Shown piece after piece: positions 10,392 to 22,779 of a DNA stretch of 64,000 bases. The notes under the pieces were generated by a model that was given only the letters and a program-made list of their open reading frames with translations, was not told the origin of the DNA and made no database searches. The position numbers and the translations under genes were made by a program. Source of the stretch: Arthrinium phaeospermum (taxonomy: Eukaryota > Ascomycota > Sordariomycetes > Amphisphaeriales > Apiosporaceae); assembly GCA_006503535.1 (NCBI GenBank), contig QYRS01000008.1:1612001-1676000 (forward strand), given 5' to 3'. How positions within the stretch are numbered: position 1 is the stretch's first letter; each line of letters opens with the position of its first letter.

Positions 10392-13300
10392 ATGCCTAGG
10401 TTCCCAGTCAATTTTCGGCGGAAATCGCAAGTTACTGAAGACCACGATGCACCGGTAGAATCTTCATTTCGTGTTCTCGAGCGTACCGAAGTGGGAGCTG
10501 GCAAGTCGTTTGACGGTGGAGCAAGATTAATGAAAGCGACTGGAGGCGTCCCGAAAACCACCCTGTCGGAGATCACAACCGACGATAATATCTTTGCTCA
10601 TATGAAGTCAAATCGGTAAGTCGCAGTCCACGAGCGATTCAGGGTCCCCTAGTTCCCTGCACAGAAGGCGTGGAGTTCATGCAACAACACTGGGGAAAGC
10701 ACTATAAAAATATGGAGTGCAATTCATGCCAGCGTCTGCCTGCAACATAGCAGGCAGAGGCATGCGATCCAGGCCCGCATTCCGACCGGAGAGCACGGCG
10801 AGGGCGTGTCTCATTGTTTTGTGACTCAGTCGGCTAATCAATTGAAGCGGCAGTGGTAGTTCTACGACAATCAAAACAACTTCTGACAACAGCTCACGTC
10901 ATAGCAACGCCTCGACAGCCCCTTCGTCGACCGATTTCACTGCCACACTTGAGGACGGCAGGAGTTTACCACGAAAGTCAGTGCACGACACACCCGGACA
11001 CCACGCACAAAAATCTTCCTCAGGGGGCGGGTTTCTGAAACAGGCTGGGAGGACCTTCTCCTTCGGCGGCTCTAAGAAGAACAGTCTACCCACTATTCCG
11101 GCCGACGAGCCTGTACCCTCAGTCCCCGACAGTTACGATCCGCAAACTCCAGGAAATCGATCGCGCGCGCAGACTGCTTCGACCGTCGCAACAGCCACAC
11201 CGCCCCAGCTAGATCACCAAGACTTTTCGCTCGATTTGGGAGGTGATTTGAGCAACATGCTTTCTTCCTTCAACAAGCGCTCCAGTGTGGCGACTGTAAA
11301 AGAAGACAACGGGCGGACGCCTTTGGGCTCGCGGAACTTGACTGGCAACCGATCAAACCAGCCATCCCCACTGCATCTCGACAAAATATCGGCTGTTGAA
11401 GCACCACCCAAATCATGGGCCAGCCAGACGTCAAACGACGGCCTTCTCGCCAGAGGGCTTGCATCGCCAAGAGGGGTCATGTCACCGCCTGCGATGGACG
11501 AGAACACACCACCTCCGGTCCCGAGACATCGTGTCCAGCCCTCGATGTCGTCGAGCAGGCCGTCGCCGCCAGAAGAGGACGAGGATGCTGCTTTGCTGAA
11601 AGACACGTTGGCTGCCACAAGTTACTTGGCCCGCTCATCCCCTGGAGGTACCAATGCCTATATGGAAAATGAAGACACCGTGTCCAATCTTCGTGGGCCA
11701 TACTCCAGGTCTACCAGGATGAACGGCAAATCTGAGGACGACAATATGTTTGAGAGCTCCTTCGGACGTGCTTCCAAGTCTGGCTACGGGTCTAACAGGG
11801 GAAACGGTCCGCCTCAAAACAAGGTCATGACTCCTGCTGAATTTGAAAGATACCAGCGAGACAAGGTCCGGCAACAACAATCTGATCTTGGCAACAAGGA
11901 TGCTTCCAGCAGTGAAGATGAGGATAACTATGAGGATGAGGAGGATGATGCCGAAAAGACGAAGGAATTGGCGAAGCAGAGGCGCAAGCAGGAGGCTCAT
12001 ATGACGGTCTACCGACAACAGATGATGAAGGTAACCGGAGAGCAGCCTAGTATGCATTCTTCGCGACCAAGTCTCTCGATGTCGATCAGCACGCCCAATC
12101 TACCCCTGAATCTCACGCCTGGTCCTAGCGGCTCGAACTCACCCCCGTCCGACAAATCGGATGACGACGATGTTCCGCTCGGCATCCTGGCCGCACACGG
12201 CTTTCCTAATAAGAACCGACCGCCTGTTCGTCTAAGCACAGTAGGCTCCAACCCCAACCTACGGGCATCTATGGCGCCATCCTTTTCTGTTGGCCCAGGT
12301 TCTGTGTCTGGGGACAACGGTCCTCGACCTGGTGGTCCGCTTCCAGCCTTCGCACGGAAGCTGCCTCAAGATCCATTCCTTGGTGCTGGGCTCATCAACC
12401 AGCCTCAGCGAGAGTCTTTCGCTCTTGGCGGAGGTGCACCGGCTCAGCAACCCCGAGCTGCGCCTGTCGGTGGACTGGTGGGCGTTATTGCGAACGAGGA
12501 GAGGCAGAGGGCCTTGAGACGGGGAAGTCCGGCGATTGATGGGAAGAACGCATTCCCCCCATCTTTCCAAATGCCAGGGAACCCAGGCATGCCGGGAGGT
12601 TTCGATCCAGTCGCGGGTATTCCGCCTCAGATGATGTATCCTCAAATGCCTGTGACACCTGGCGATCAAGCCCAGCTTCAGATGACTCAACAGATGACGC
12701 AGTTCATGCAGATGCAGATGCAGTTCATGCAGATGATGACTGGCCAGAACACAAGCCAGACACCTATGCATATGAATATGCAGATGCCAGGTCAAGGACC
12801 CCCACAACGACCTATGAGCCACATGCCGAACCAATCGATTGGGTCTATGTCGGATATGAACCGGGGCTCCTTTTTGGGCGAACCGTTTTCAATGGGCAAT
12901 GGCAGCAGCCTGGGCCTGAACATGGGAATGGGCAACGGCATGGGAAACGGCATGGGAAACGGCATGGGAAACGGCATGGGAAACGGAATGGGAATGAACA
13001 ACAACAACATGGGCATGGAGTCAGTAAGGGGGGATACCGCAATGCGAACAATGAGCATGGTCCAGCCCAGCTCCTCTTCGTGGATTCAGCCACCTAAGGC
13101 CGGAGGGTTCACGCCATCCATCCGAATCCAGGGTGCTGGTTACGCACCTTCGATTGCCCCCTCTGAACGCAGCAATATCGGTCTCCCCGGACGTTACCGG
13201 CCTGTCTCAAGCATGGCGCCCCTGGACACGCACTCCAGGACCCAGACCATGTCCGGTGCTCTTCCCACTCTTTCAAAGCTCTCAGGTGAGACCAAGGCAG

Positions 13301-13425
13301 AAAAGGAGGACGACGACGATGAGGAGAAGGGCTGGGAGGAACTCAAAGCGAAGCGGGAGAAGAAGAAGAACTCCTGGAGGGCTAAGAAGTCTTACGGTGC
13401 CGAGCTCGGCGCTCTCATCAGCTAA
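10392..13425 (+). CDS. Conserved fungal low-complexity protein of unknown function (931 aa)
   Basis: There are two exons, 10392-10615 and 10854-13425. The 238-nt intron runs from GTAAGT to CAG with a CTAAT branch-like site shortly before the acceptor. The junction restores one frame through a Ser/Thr-rich segment (GSSTTIKTTSDNSSRH). The N-terminus (MPRFPVNFRRKS, then SFRVLERTEVG) and a GRTFSFGG segment resemble a conserved protein of filamentous ascomycetes that I remember only as uncharacterised. The rest is mostly disordered: Ser/Pro-rich stretches, an acidic run near residue 430 followed by a charged helical segment, a Met/Gln-rich zone, six MGNG-type repeats, and a strongly basic C-terminus (KAKREKKKNSW). 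No enzyme motif, signal peptide or membrane segment is visible. The layout suggests a cytoplasmic scaffold or RNA- or cortex-associated protein, but that is only inference. Confidence 0.85.
12922..12996 (+). repeat. 12-bp minisatellite encoding MGNG repeats
   Basis: In-frame units of ATGGGAAACGGC encode Met-Gly-Asn-Gly several times within the 931-aa protein. Near-identity of the units at DNA level points to recent slippage or unequal exchange, so copy number may vary between strains without breaking the frame. Confidence 0.9.
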
Positions 13426-14587
13426 GAGGGTGCGCTGTTGTGGTTATTTTGTCTTGGCATTAATAACGAGTCTCTTTCGGCATCATGCGACACCCTCCAA
13501 CAATGCATATTATCTCGGCAAAGCATTTATTTTATCATAAGGGAAAAGTCTCAGTTAGAGTTTCGTTGGGCCACGCATGGCTCTTTTTGGGATATCGAAG
13601 GAGTCAAGTTCATATGTCTTGAGGAATTTAGACGACTATTGGAGCGTATCGACCTGAGGATGTGCAAATATGCACTTCGTCGGTGGAATACACAGACTTT
13701 CTTGGCCTGGGCAACTGGATGGGCAACATTATCAGGCGCTGGCGTGGCGGCATTATTCATTTCCCTCTTATTCGAATATTGGATATAACATACAAAAAAA
13801 TACGATGGGGAGCGATGTAGCTTAGGAGATGTGCTTTTGTGTCAGAGAAGGCAGGTGGTGATGGGCATACGGAAGCGAAGCCCGCCTTACACACCCATGC
13901 CTGCACTTTGGTTCACACAAAACATTACGAGATGAATGGATGGACGGATCGATGGATGGAGCGAGCGGTTTATACCACGAAGTCGTGCGGATCACGGTTC
14001 ATGTTAGGAGTCGCTCAGCCTACATACAAGCTAATTTAATACAACACATACCAGATCTACCCTCAATATACCTTCCTACCTAGGCAGTAATGACTGTATC
14101 GTGCTTCGTGGTCTATCTTGAACAAGTGAAATCAATCTCAGCCTTTCTACTATATATGTACATATCTATATAAACTTGGGTTGGTCGTGTGTGCAATCCA
14201 CAGGGATTTTGACTGCACCTTGATCTCCTGGGGTTTCCAGCAGTAGAAACGGTTCACTGTTAAATAATTTTGGCCCAGACAACATGGTAAAGCAAAAGAA
14301 TTGTCCGAAGCGAAATGTTAGCTTCATTTATCTCTCATTAGACATGGTGATAGTCTGCCATTTCAATATATTTGCATATTTTGTACCGATGTTCATGTTG
14401 CCATTAAATAGCTAACTGTCATATGCTGGCGTAGTGCAATAGTATAGCAGACATAGGTCAGTGCTTCACTATCAACACTGTCTTGCTTAAGCAAGTCTCA
14501 TATCCTAAACGCCAGTATTCCTGTTTTTTTTTTTTTTGTCATCCAAGATGGCCTCCCAATTTGCCCTAGTCACATAGCAGCATGTTT
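13426..14587. other. Convergent intergenic region
   Basis: This 1.16-kb stretch separates the ends of two genes that face each other. It has a dT run near 14525-14538, AT-rich blocks and short repeats of the GGATGGATGG type near 13935. It probably holds both 3' untranslated regions. No further gene is seen. Confidence 0.6.
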
Positions 14588-15375
<788 letters not shown>

Positions 15376-16098
15376 GATTGCTGGTGTTGTCGTGATTTTG
15401 TTTTGGGGTTGTACTTCGGGGGTGGGCACTAGAATGCGATTGGGAAGAAAGAAGGCAAGGGATGACCTTGGAAATGACAGTAGATATACGATGATTCAGA
15501 TAGTTTTCTTTACTGTTTCGCAAACGAGGGAGGGAGAGGTGGAGGAGGTTCTTATTAGCTACATGCTACGAAGTATCAATGCATTGAGCTTGATCAATTG
15601 AGGAGGGGCATTCTCCATTCAGCTGCCATCCAGACCGAGCCCAGAAAGATGACGAAAGCCCCTAGAAGGTTAATGATTGGCAGGGGTTCGTTTGTTTCAC
15701 GACTAAGCCAGAGCTTAGTGAGGTAGTGAGGCAAGTACAGCCCACTTCACTTGTAGCTTTCCTGGACTTAGGTAACATATTTCTTCCGAAGGAAGGTGCG
15801 TCGCATCAAGACTGCGACTACCTCTTGTGACTGCCTTCCTTCTCAAGGGAAAACGGTAAATTCAAGCTTAGGTAATATTCTGAGCCTGGTGAGAAAATGA
15901 TTTCCACCTTCGATGGCTGTTAGTATGAAATCTTGTATGAGTTTCGCCATGTAGAGACCGCCCGAATATATCACTTATCGCCTCATACTGCATGCGGTCT
16001 CGCCTGTAGTCTCTTGTTCTGTACCAATTCACCTGCCCTTATCTGTATTATTACTTTATTGCACACTCGTAACAACGTACTCGGTTTGGGTATCAAAC

Positions 16099-18894
16099 AT
16101 GCCCATTACTGCCCTCCCGGAGCATGTGGCCAAGCGTCTGGCCGGCCATCTCAACATCGCATCTCCGGTCATCCTTGTCAAGGAACTGCTAGACAACGCC
16201 ATCGATGCCCAGGCCACATCGGTCGAGGTCATAATTTCTCCCAACACAGTAGACAGGATCGAGGTTCGTGACAATGGAGTTGGCATCTTCCCGGATGATT
16301 ATGACTCCTTGGGCCGTCGTGGCCACACAAGCAAGTTGAAGACTTTTGAGGAGTTGAGCCTTCGAGTCAATACTTCGCTCGGCTTCCGCGGAGAAGCTCT
16401 GGCAAGCGTCAACACGATGGCCAAGGTCTGTGTCATCACGAAGACCAGTTCAGACCCTGTGGCCGCTTCTCTTCAACTTCACCCAAAGACGGGCGGCGTG
16501 TTGACACACCATCGTGCATCCGCCCCTGTTGGAACCACCGTCATTGTCACTGGCCTGTATAATGAAACGCCGGTCCGAGAGCAGGTGATTATCAAAGAGG
16601 CCTCAAAATCACTCGATAGCCTCCGAGAGCTCCTCCGGTCGTATGCCATGGCAAGACCACAGTTACGGCTTCAGTTCAAGGTTCTCAAGGTGGAGCGGCT
16701 CAACTGGTCATACGCTCCGAAGCCAACTGCTGGCCTTCAAGAAGCAATACTCCAGATCCATGGCGCTGCAGTACTTCCCCAGTGTATAGAAAAGTGCTCC
16801 AACTATAATACACCGGCATCGCTGAATGACTCGGGCCAATCATTGTTTGGGTTTGAAGCGGTTATAGTCAAGCCTGGCGCGCGAGCGCACCTCCTGCCAA
16901 AAGGTCGCTACTTCTCGGTCGACCGCCGCCCCCTGACCGCCACCAGAGGTGCTATGAAGAAACTGTTATCAGCATATTAGAAGTATGTGAGCAGCTCTTT
17001 GGGTACGGTCGCACAAAGGATGTGCATCGGGGATGCCTTCATATGCCTCAACATCACATGCCCGCCAGGCAGTTACGACGCCAACATTGAGCCGTCAAAG
17101 AACGAGGTCCTTTTCTCAGATGAAGCAGCTCTGATAAACCAGTTCGAAGAACTCTGTGTCGAAACTTACGGGCAGTTGATGACGAAGACACCCCATGTGG
17201 TACGCACTGGCGACGTACCCGAGAAAACACCTGGCGTTGAACTGGACGAGATTGTCCAACCGGACACACTTGCTGGACATGGTCAGACAGCAGACGCACA
17301 TTCTACTCTTGGTAAGGGACGCCCCGCAAGAGAAACAGTCAAAACTTCACAGCCCCCTGCAACAAACCCGATAGCGAGTGTTTCGGCATTCTCGACCCAA
17401 GATGTAGGCCATGGAGTCGAGGACGGCAGCTCTGGAGCACGCGTGGAAGCGGATGAAAGGAACAACAAGCGTAGTAGGCCTGGCACGCCCGCACCTGCCA
17501 GCTTCATCACTGCAAGCCTGTTGCATAACAGAGAACAGCAACCGACTCTGGACGGGCGCCGCAGTTCTCCCGAGAGTGAACTTCCACTTTCCGGCCGCGG
17601 TTGGACTGGCGACATGTCGTCTGATCTGAGCGAGCGTACGGACGTGCCTCAGAAACGCAAACTCCAGCCAAGACGTCCCCTTCCGACCCAGAACCCGACC
17701 TTCCATGATGGACAAGCTCGCCACGACTGGGCAGAAACAGCTCCGAAACGGCCTCCGAATCCTTGGTCAATTGCCAGGATGAGTAAAGGCGGCCCTAGAG
17801 ATGACTTTTCTGGGTATGGGGAGGTTGACCAGGACACTGATCCTCGGCTTACCCCAGAGCCAGATATTCTGCGCCACTACGGTGCGGCACCGCGAGATCT
17901 TGATCTACCACCAACCCACCCATTTTTGGGCTCGAGTAGTGACGAACTTAGCTCGCCGACAATAGCTTTCCGGCAGCCCAATGCCAGTCCACAGTCAAGC
18001 CCATTGGTTTTGAACTATCAGAGCGTCCCGAAGTTCCAGGCACACGATGCTGTTCGGAGCCGTCGGGTCCAGCCACCATGGACACCACCATCATCTGTAC
18101 AGAGAGACCAGCAAGAGTGGAACTCGTCGTATCGTACAGGGTGCCAAACCGGTCCAAGGAAAGCAAGCTCGTCATTGAATACATCCCATGGCCAGACTAA
18201 ACTCGATCGGTTTATTTCTAATCGTCATAGCCCGGACAACGATACTGTAGCCAATGAATCCTCGCACGGAAACTTCATGAGTTCGAAAGACGCAGGCACT
18301 ATGAGACGAAATGAAACAAGAAGTGACAACACGGCGTTCAACGTTAGTGTCCCAAGGGCTTTCGAGGCTTCCAGGAGTCGTCGGCGTCAGGACCAAGACC
18401 CTCGCGGTTCTACACTGCGTGATGTGAATATCCCATTGGCCGTCCAAGATCAGTCAGCAGCTGCAGAATCTGATCCTATCAGAACGACCATCCCAACCGG
18501 AGACCCTCGTGCTTATCTCCTAAGACACCAAAAGTCGGCGGCGGCTCAAGCAAGTAATGGGGCCCCGCGAAGAGGACTCAAGCGTGCCAAGAGTTCTTAC
18601 CTTCCATTCGAGAGCATTCCCGATGATGAGGGAACGCATAGTTTGATGAGCCAATCCTCACTGGAAACACGACTGTTGCGGGATAGCACGGCTCTGGCTG
18701 CTCGTTTCGATGAGTACTTCGACGATGGCAGTATTGTGTCAGCACTGGATATGGGTACAGGTGAAGGCCGCAGGATTGAAGAGAGACTCGATCATCTGCT
18801 ATCAGACTGGAATGAGCAGGTCACCGGTGGAAGGACCTGCATTGAGAGCCAGCTGACGGCATTGCTAAAGGGAAAAGGCGTCGAGGCCGCATGA
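16099..18894 (+). CDS. MLH2: MutL-family mismatch repair protein (Mlh2/human PMS1-like), interrupted by in-frame TAG
   Basis: The frame encodes 293 residues, then TAG at 16978-16980, then 637 more residues in the same frame ending at 18894. The N-terminal part is a GHKL ATPase: KELLDNAIDA (Glu about 29, Asn about 33), DNGVGI (58-63), GHTSKL (75-80) and GFRGEAL (95-101). The transducer domain continues across the stop, because RYFSVDRRPL lies before it and the conserved SYDANIEPSKNEVLF after it. The tail is long, polar and disordered, and I see no DQHA(X)2E(X)4E endonuclease motif, which fits Mlh2 better than Pms1 or Mlh3. No intron that removes the TAG keeps the conserved sequence. The options are a true nonsense mutation (CAG to TAG is the simplest origin), readthrough, or a sequence error. 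The intact downstream frame argues for a recent event. Confidence 0.85.
16978..16980 (+). other. In-frame TAG stop inside the MutL homologue
   Basis: The reading is GCA TAT TAG AAG TAT GTG. The frame is identical on both sides, so this is a substitution rather than an indel. The stop falls in the transducer domain and would remove the interaction-bearing C-terminal region. Confidence 0.9.
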
Positions 18895-20851
18895 AATGGG
18901 GACGGATGACAAGAACTCTATGCGTGGGCTCTGTCAATATCTAATACGCTATCGATGTATTACGCTTACAGGAGGTTCGGGTCGGTGGACGGATTTGAAT
19001 TGCTTGCATATATTGCTTGTATATGAGCTTGATACAACCCAAGAAGTAGTCAATTTGCAACCCAGAGGATACAACACAGTGCCACTGTATACTATTGCCG
19101 GAGTAATACTGCATCAGTAGACTTGGTTTGGGCTCTGTTCTGGTGTACCAAAGGGCTCTTTAGACTACATTGTAGTGTGCGACGGAGTAGTTATAGGGGA
19201 TAGCTTGAGTCAAGGGTACTAGTTAGATCAAGTTAGCATGCCGCTTGAGAATCCATCTCCTAATCGAAGAGTCACCGAGCACGAAGAAGCCGAACGAGCC
19301 TCAAATAGGGAACAAAGCTTTCAGGCAATCGCGTCCCGTGGATCCCGTATAGCTGTCAAGCTGTCGGGCGCTACATTCGTTGTCAACCCCATGAGGCCCA
19401 CATGGGCCATGGCTAGAAGCATTGAATACGAACCGTGCTGGGCACTTTCTATCATCGAATGTATTTATATCTACCCGACGGCGCTACGGGTGGAAACTGA
19501 TTTGCCTCCGTCTGTTCTTTGTCTTGTCTCTTGACAGCACAATCCTGGTATAAGGGCTATACCCTTGAACTAGTTTTCCCATCTGTATCACTCTGTGTCT
19601 TGCTGTGTGGTACACTCGATGCTCATGTGAGCTAGTTTGCGGAACGAAGAAAAGGTAACTACCGGAAGCAGTGAGAGCTTCTATGATCACACAATGAACT
19701 GCTGTGAACAGCAAGGGTGCTTCCGTAGAAGTATCTTGTTTTACGTCGATTGCGAGTATTGACGAGATAGTAGCATCACCGTCCACGGTGTCCAGCCAAT
19801 GATCTTTATGCCATAGTACCCAAGTGCCAAGCTACATATTTCTCCCAGAAAGAATTCGCCATATCTACCTATCTACACGTATGCCAGAATGTCTGTGGTC
19901 GGTGGTTGGTGGTTGGTCGATGCTTTGTCCTTCGCAAATCCCCCAGCCTGACCCCGGTCGTCGATCTCGATGCGCCACAGCTTTCATGCTCGTATTGCAC
20001 AACATATTCCGGTAACAATTTCACACACCACGGAACAGCCGTTATGACTGGCTAGTGAGTCGTGCGGAATCTACCAGATGCATTCCGTCCGGGGCTCTTG
20101 CTTGAACAAGGTTATACGAGCTGATCTTATGACAAGCTCACCAAGCGACCGGCTGGTGAGCACTGCAGACGGAGAGAGGCATCCGTCAATTGGCTTTTAC
20201 GAAGCCACAGGCTGGCTGATAAGCATTGTTGTCGACTTGTGGCTACGGCCGAGACCACGCCAGCTCTTTAGCGTTGGCCGTCTTTCTCTAATGACGCACG
20301 CCCGAGTACCAAATATAGCACACGGCAAGCGACTATGAATGTAGGTACATACATACTTCTGTAAGCTACCAACGCCCGTCAAGCAGGCTGTTGTACGGTA
20401 TCGCAATCGCAATACTGAGAAAACAACATGGGAGGCGTGGGCTGTTTGCTACAGAGAGAACAACGACAAGTTTGTACATGGTGGAATTGATCGATCAGAG
20501 AGAGCGTGCGCGGCCCGCTGTACAACGAAACACTTGTGAATTGGTGGTTGACCTCTCAAAGAACAATCTCGAGATACCCCAAGTGGGGGAGCGCGGCCTT
20601 TCTGAGTTGGCGGCTGCCGAGTGGTTGGACGAATCTGTTTACACACACACATGCATACTTTTTTGAGTGTTCCACGGGAGGTGAAACAAATCAAATCCTC
20701 AGCTGCAGCGCCGGCAGATCGAGACACAACTCGCCTAAAATACGTGAAACGCGAAGCCTTCCATCCAAGCGGGCTGGAGGGCTGGCTTGCTTGCATCATC
20801 CCCAAGGAGGAGCGTATTGGTACGTTAGCTGGTGGTGGCTTGGGTGTCGTC

Positions 20852-20886
20852 AATCAGTCAGTCAGCCAGTCTGTCTGTCAGTCAGC
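20852..20886. repeat. CAGT/CTGT simple repeat
   Basis: CAGT units followed by CTGT units form an imperfect tetranucleotide repeat in non-coding DNA. Confidence 0.7.
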
Positions 20887-21320
20887 ACTTGCCCCCCTTC
20901 CCCTTCTGGCACAATACGAAGCCCAAGCACCGCAGCAGTGCGAAACACTACGCGTATATATATACACATACTCCAATCACTGTTTCTTCTAACGAGTGAT
21001 GTCGAACCAAGTTGATGATTCTGGTGCAAACACTGTAGACAGCGGGCGTCCACTGACGTCAGAAACTATGGGTATCCAAACGTGTTATGGGGTCGACTAA
21101 CAAGCAATTAATATTCGAATGTAACGGTTGACAACGGTGGTCAACCATCAACCAAACTTGGACTTTGGAGGATGGATGCGGCGTTGAGGATGATGAGGAA
21201 GACCTCGCCGTGTGAGCGTGCCGAACAGGCGCTTTTGTATGTGCCCATTGGGCCGCTTCGCCCTTCGCAGGCCATCACGCATGTCGGCAGCCTGGGAGCC
21301 AACCGTTCCAGCTGGCCGTT

Positions 21321-21352
21321 TAGACCATGGCGCATTAGCGCATAATGGTCTA
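21321..21352. repeat. Compact inverted repeat (possible hairpin)
   Basis: TAGACCAT and ATGGTCTA pair over 8 bp. Inside them GCGC and GCGC can form a second short stem around an ATTA loop. It lies in intergenic DNA; a regulatory role is not shown. Confidence 0.75.
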
Positions 21353-22779
21353 GACTTGAGTTGTGTAGTGTCTGTACAAGCATCGCCCGGCCACTACCTG
21401 TAGCGTCAGCAAGTAGCCCTCGGTGGCATGGTCAGGAATCCTGGAGTACTATCTGCCCTCTGCTTGTGGTATGCCGGGTCAATATTGGATGGACTGTGAA
21501 CCGACTATATCCAGATAGTGGCATGTAATGCATTTGATGGTAGGACTTCTCTTTCTTGTTTGTTTGCCGACCGGAAAGGAAACCTCCCATCTTCACCCAC
21601 CCGCCTCCATCGTTCGTTTCGTCTGATGTCGCCCTTCCGCTCGCTGTAAACCCTCTCACAGTTCATGCCGGTTGCCTCAACTTGATAGCTCTCAGCAACC
21701 TACCAGGTCGCGTCGATAAGTCAATTGCGCCTGCTTTAGCTTCACGTCACTACTCAAGCTATCATCCCTTGTCGTGCGACTCAGCCCAAGCTGCACGAAG
21801 GGAAGAAGCGCAAGAATTCAAAATAAAACATTAGGAATAATCAATCCGAAGCTTCGGGCCAAAATAACACACACACGCACACGTCCTGCAGGCTTGTTAG
21901 TCAGAGGCACGCGACGAGCGAGTATATCGCTCGATTATTGTTATTATTATTTTCTTTTGGGCGGCTGGCTGGAAGTCGGTCTGTCTGGACTCTTGTCTGG
22001 AGCTTGCGTCGTCTGCCTGGCCCGCTTTCACCTCTAGAGTGCTCTAGTCTGGCGTCTTCCCCCCTCCAAGGGTCCCCATTGTAAGGAACACCGCCCCAGT
22101 CCCCACGCCGCAACGCAAGCACACGCATCCCAGTCCCAGCGCGCGCACTGCCTGAGCCCGGTTCAATTCCTACTGGTACGACTGTCAACCTGCACCGTAC
22201 CGCGATTACTTTTCACCCTTTCTTATCTTAGCATCGTTCTTGTTGGAAATCAATATTGGGCTGCGCAGATCCGACTTGGATTTCCTTTGTCATACAACCC
22301 GCCTACCTACGTACCTGATTCACCGACCTGCTTGCGCTGGCTTGCCCGTATTCTTTCTCCTGCCTACCTAATACTCGGATTTCGATTCTGCTCTGCTCCT
22401 TTTACCCCGGATCAAGCCGACCTAAGCTGTTTCAGACTCGCCGCCCCTCTAGCTTAATTGGTGTTCCTGTCAGTCAGCTTCAGCTCGGTCAAACCTCGAT
22501 TGGGTTCTCAACACGATGCGGCTGTAGACGTCGCGGCACAACTGTCCCCGTTGTTGGTATTGGGAAAGAACAAACCGAAATTCCCTGTCTGTCCGGCTCT
22601 GGGCGAAGGAGAATATGCGAGGTCACAGTCCTCGCTGTCACTCAAGAGAAGGCCGTTGTTGTGAGGATGAGGAGCAAGAGAACAATCCCCTGCCGATCGC
22701 AATGAGCACAAGGCCGCCTGGAAACGACGATACGATAGCTGGGAAACACGACGCGACCGGGACAAACCGGCATACTATA

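Larger units (their letters stand above)
18895..22779. other. Long intergenic and leader region of the TRP-like channel gene
   Basis: About 3.9 kb with no supportable gene. It contains a CAGT/CTGT-type simple repeat (20852-20886), a hairpin-forming inverted repeat (21321-21352), and from about 21950 a pyrimidine-rich stretch that probably holds the promoter and 5' leader of the gene starting at 22780. ATGs at 22615 and 22702 are in frame with that gene. Confidence 0.5.

Noticed and set aside
16940..16996. Cryptic intron to remove the TAG in the MutL gene
   Set aside because: The only upstream donors (GTGCTA, GTCGAC) are poor and give introns that are too short or delete conserved residues.
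22161..22171. B-box-like GGTTCAATTCC upstream of the channel gene
   Set aside because: No T stem and no cloverleaf partner; it lies in the promoter or leader.
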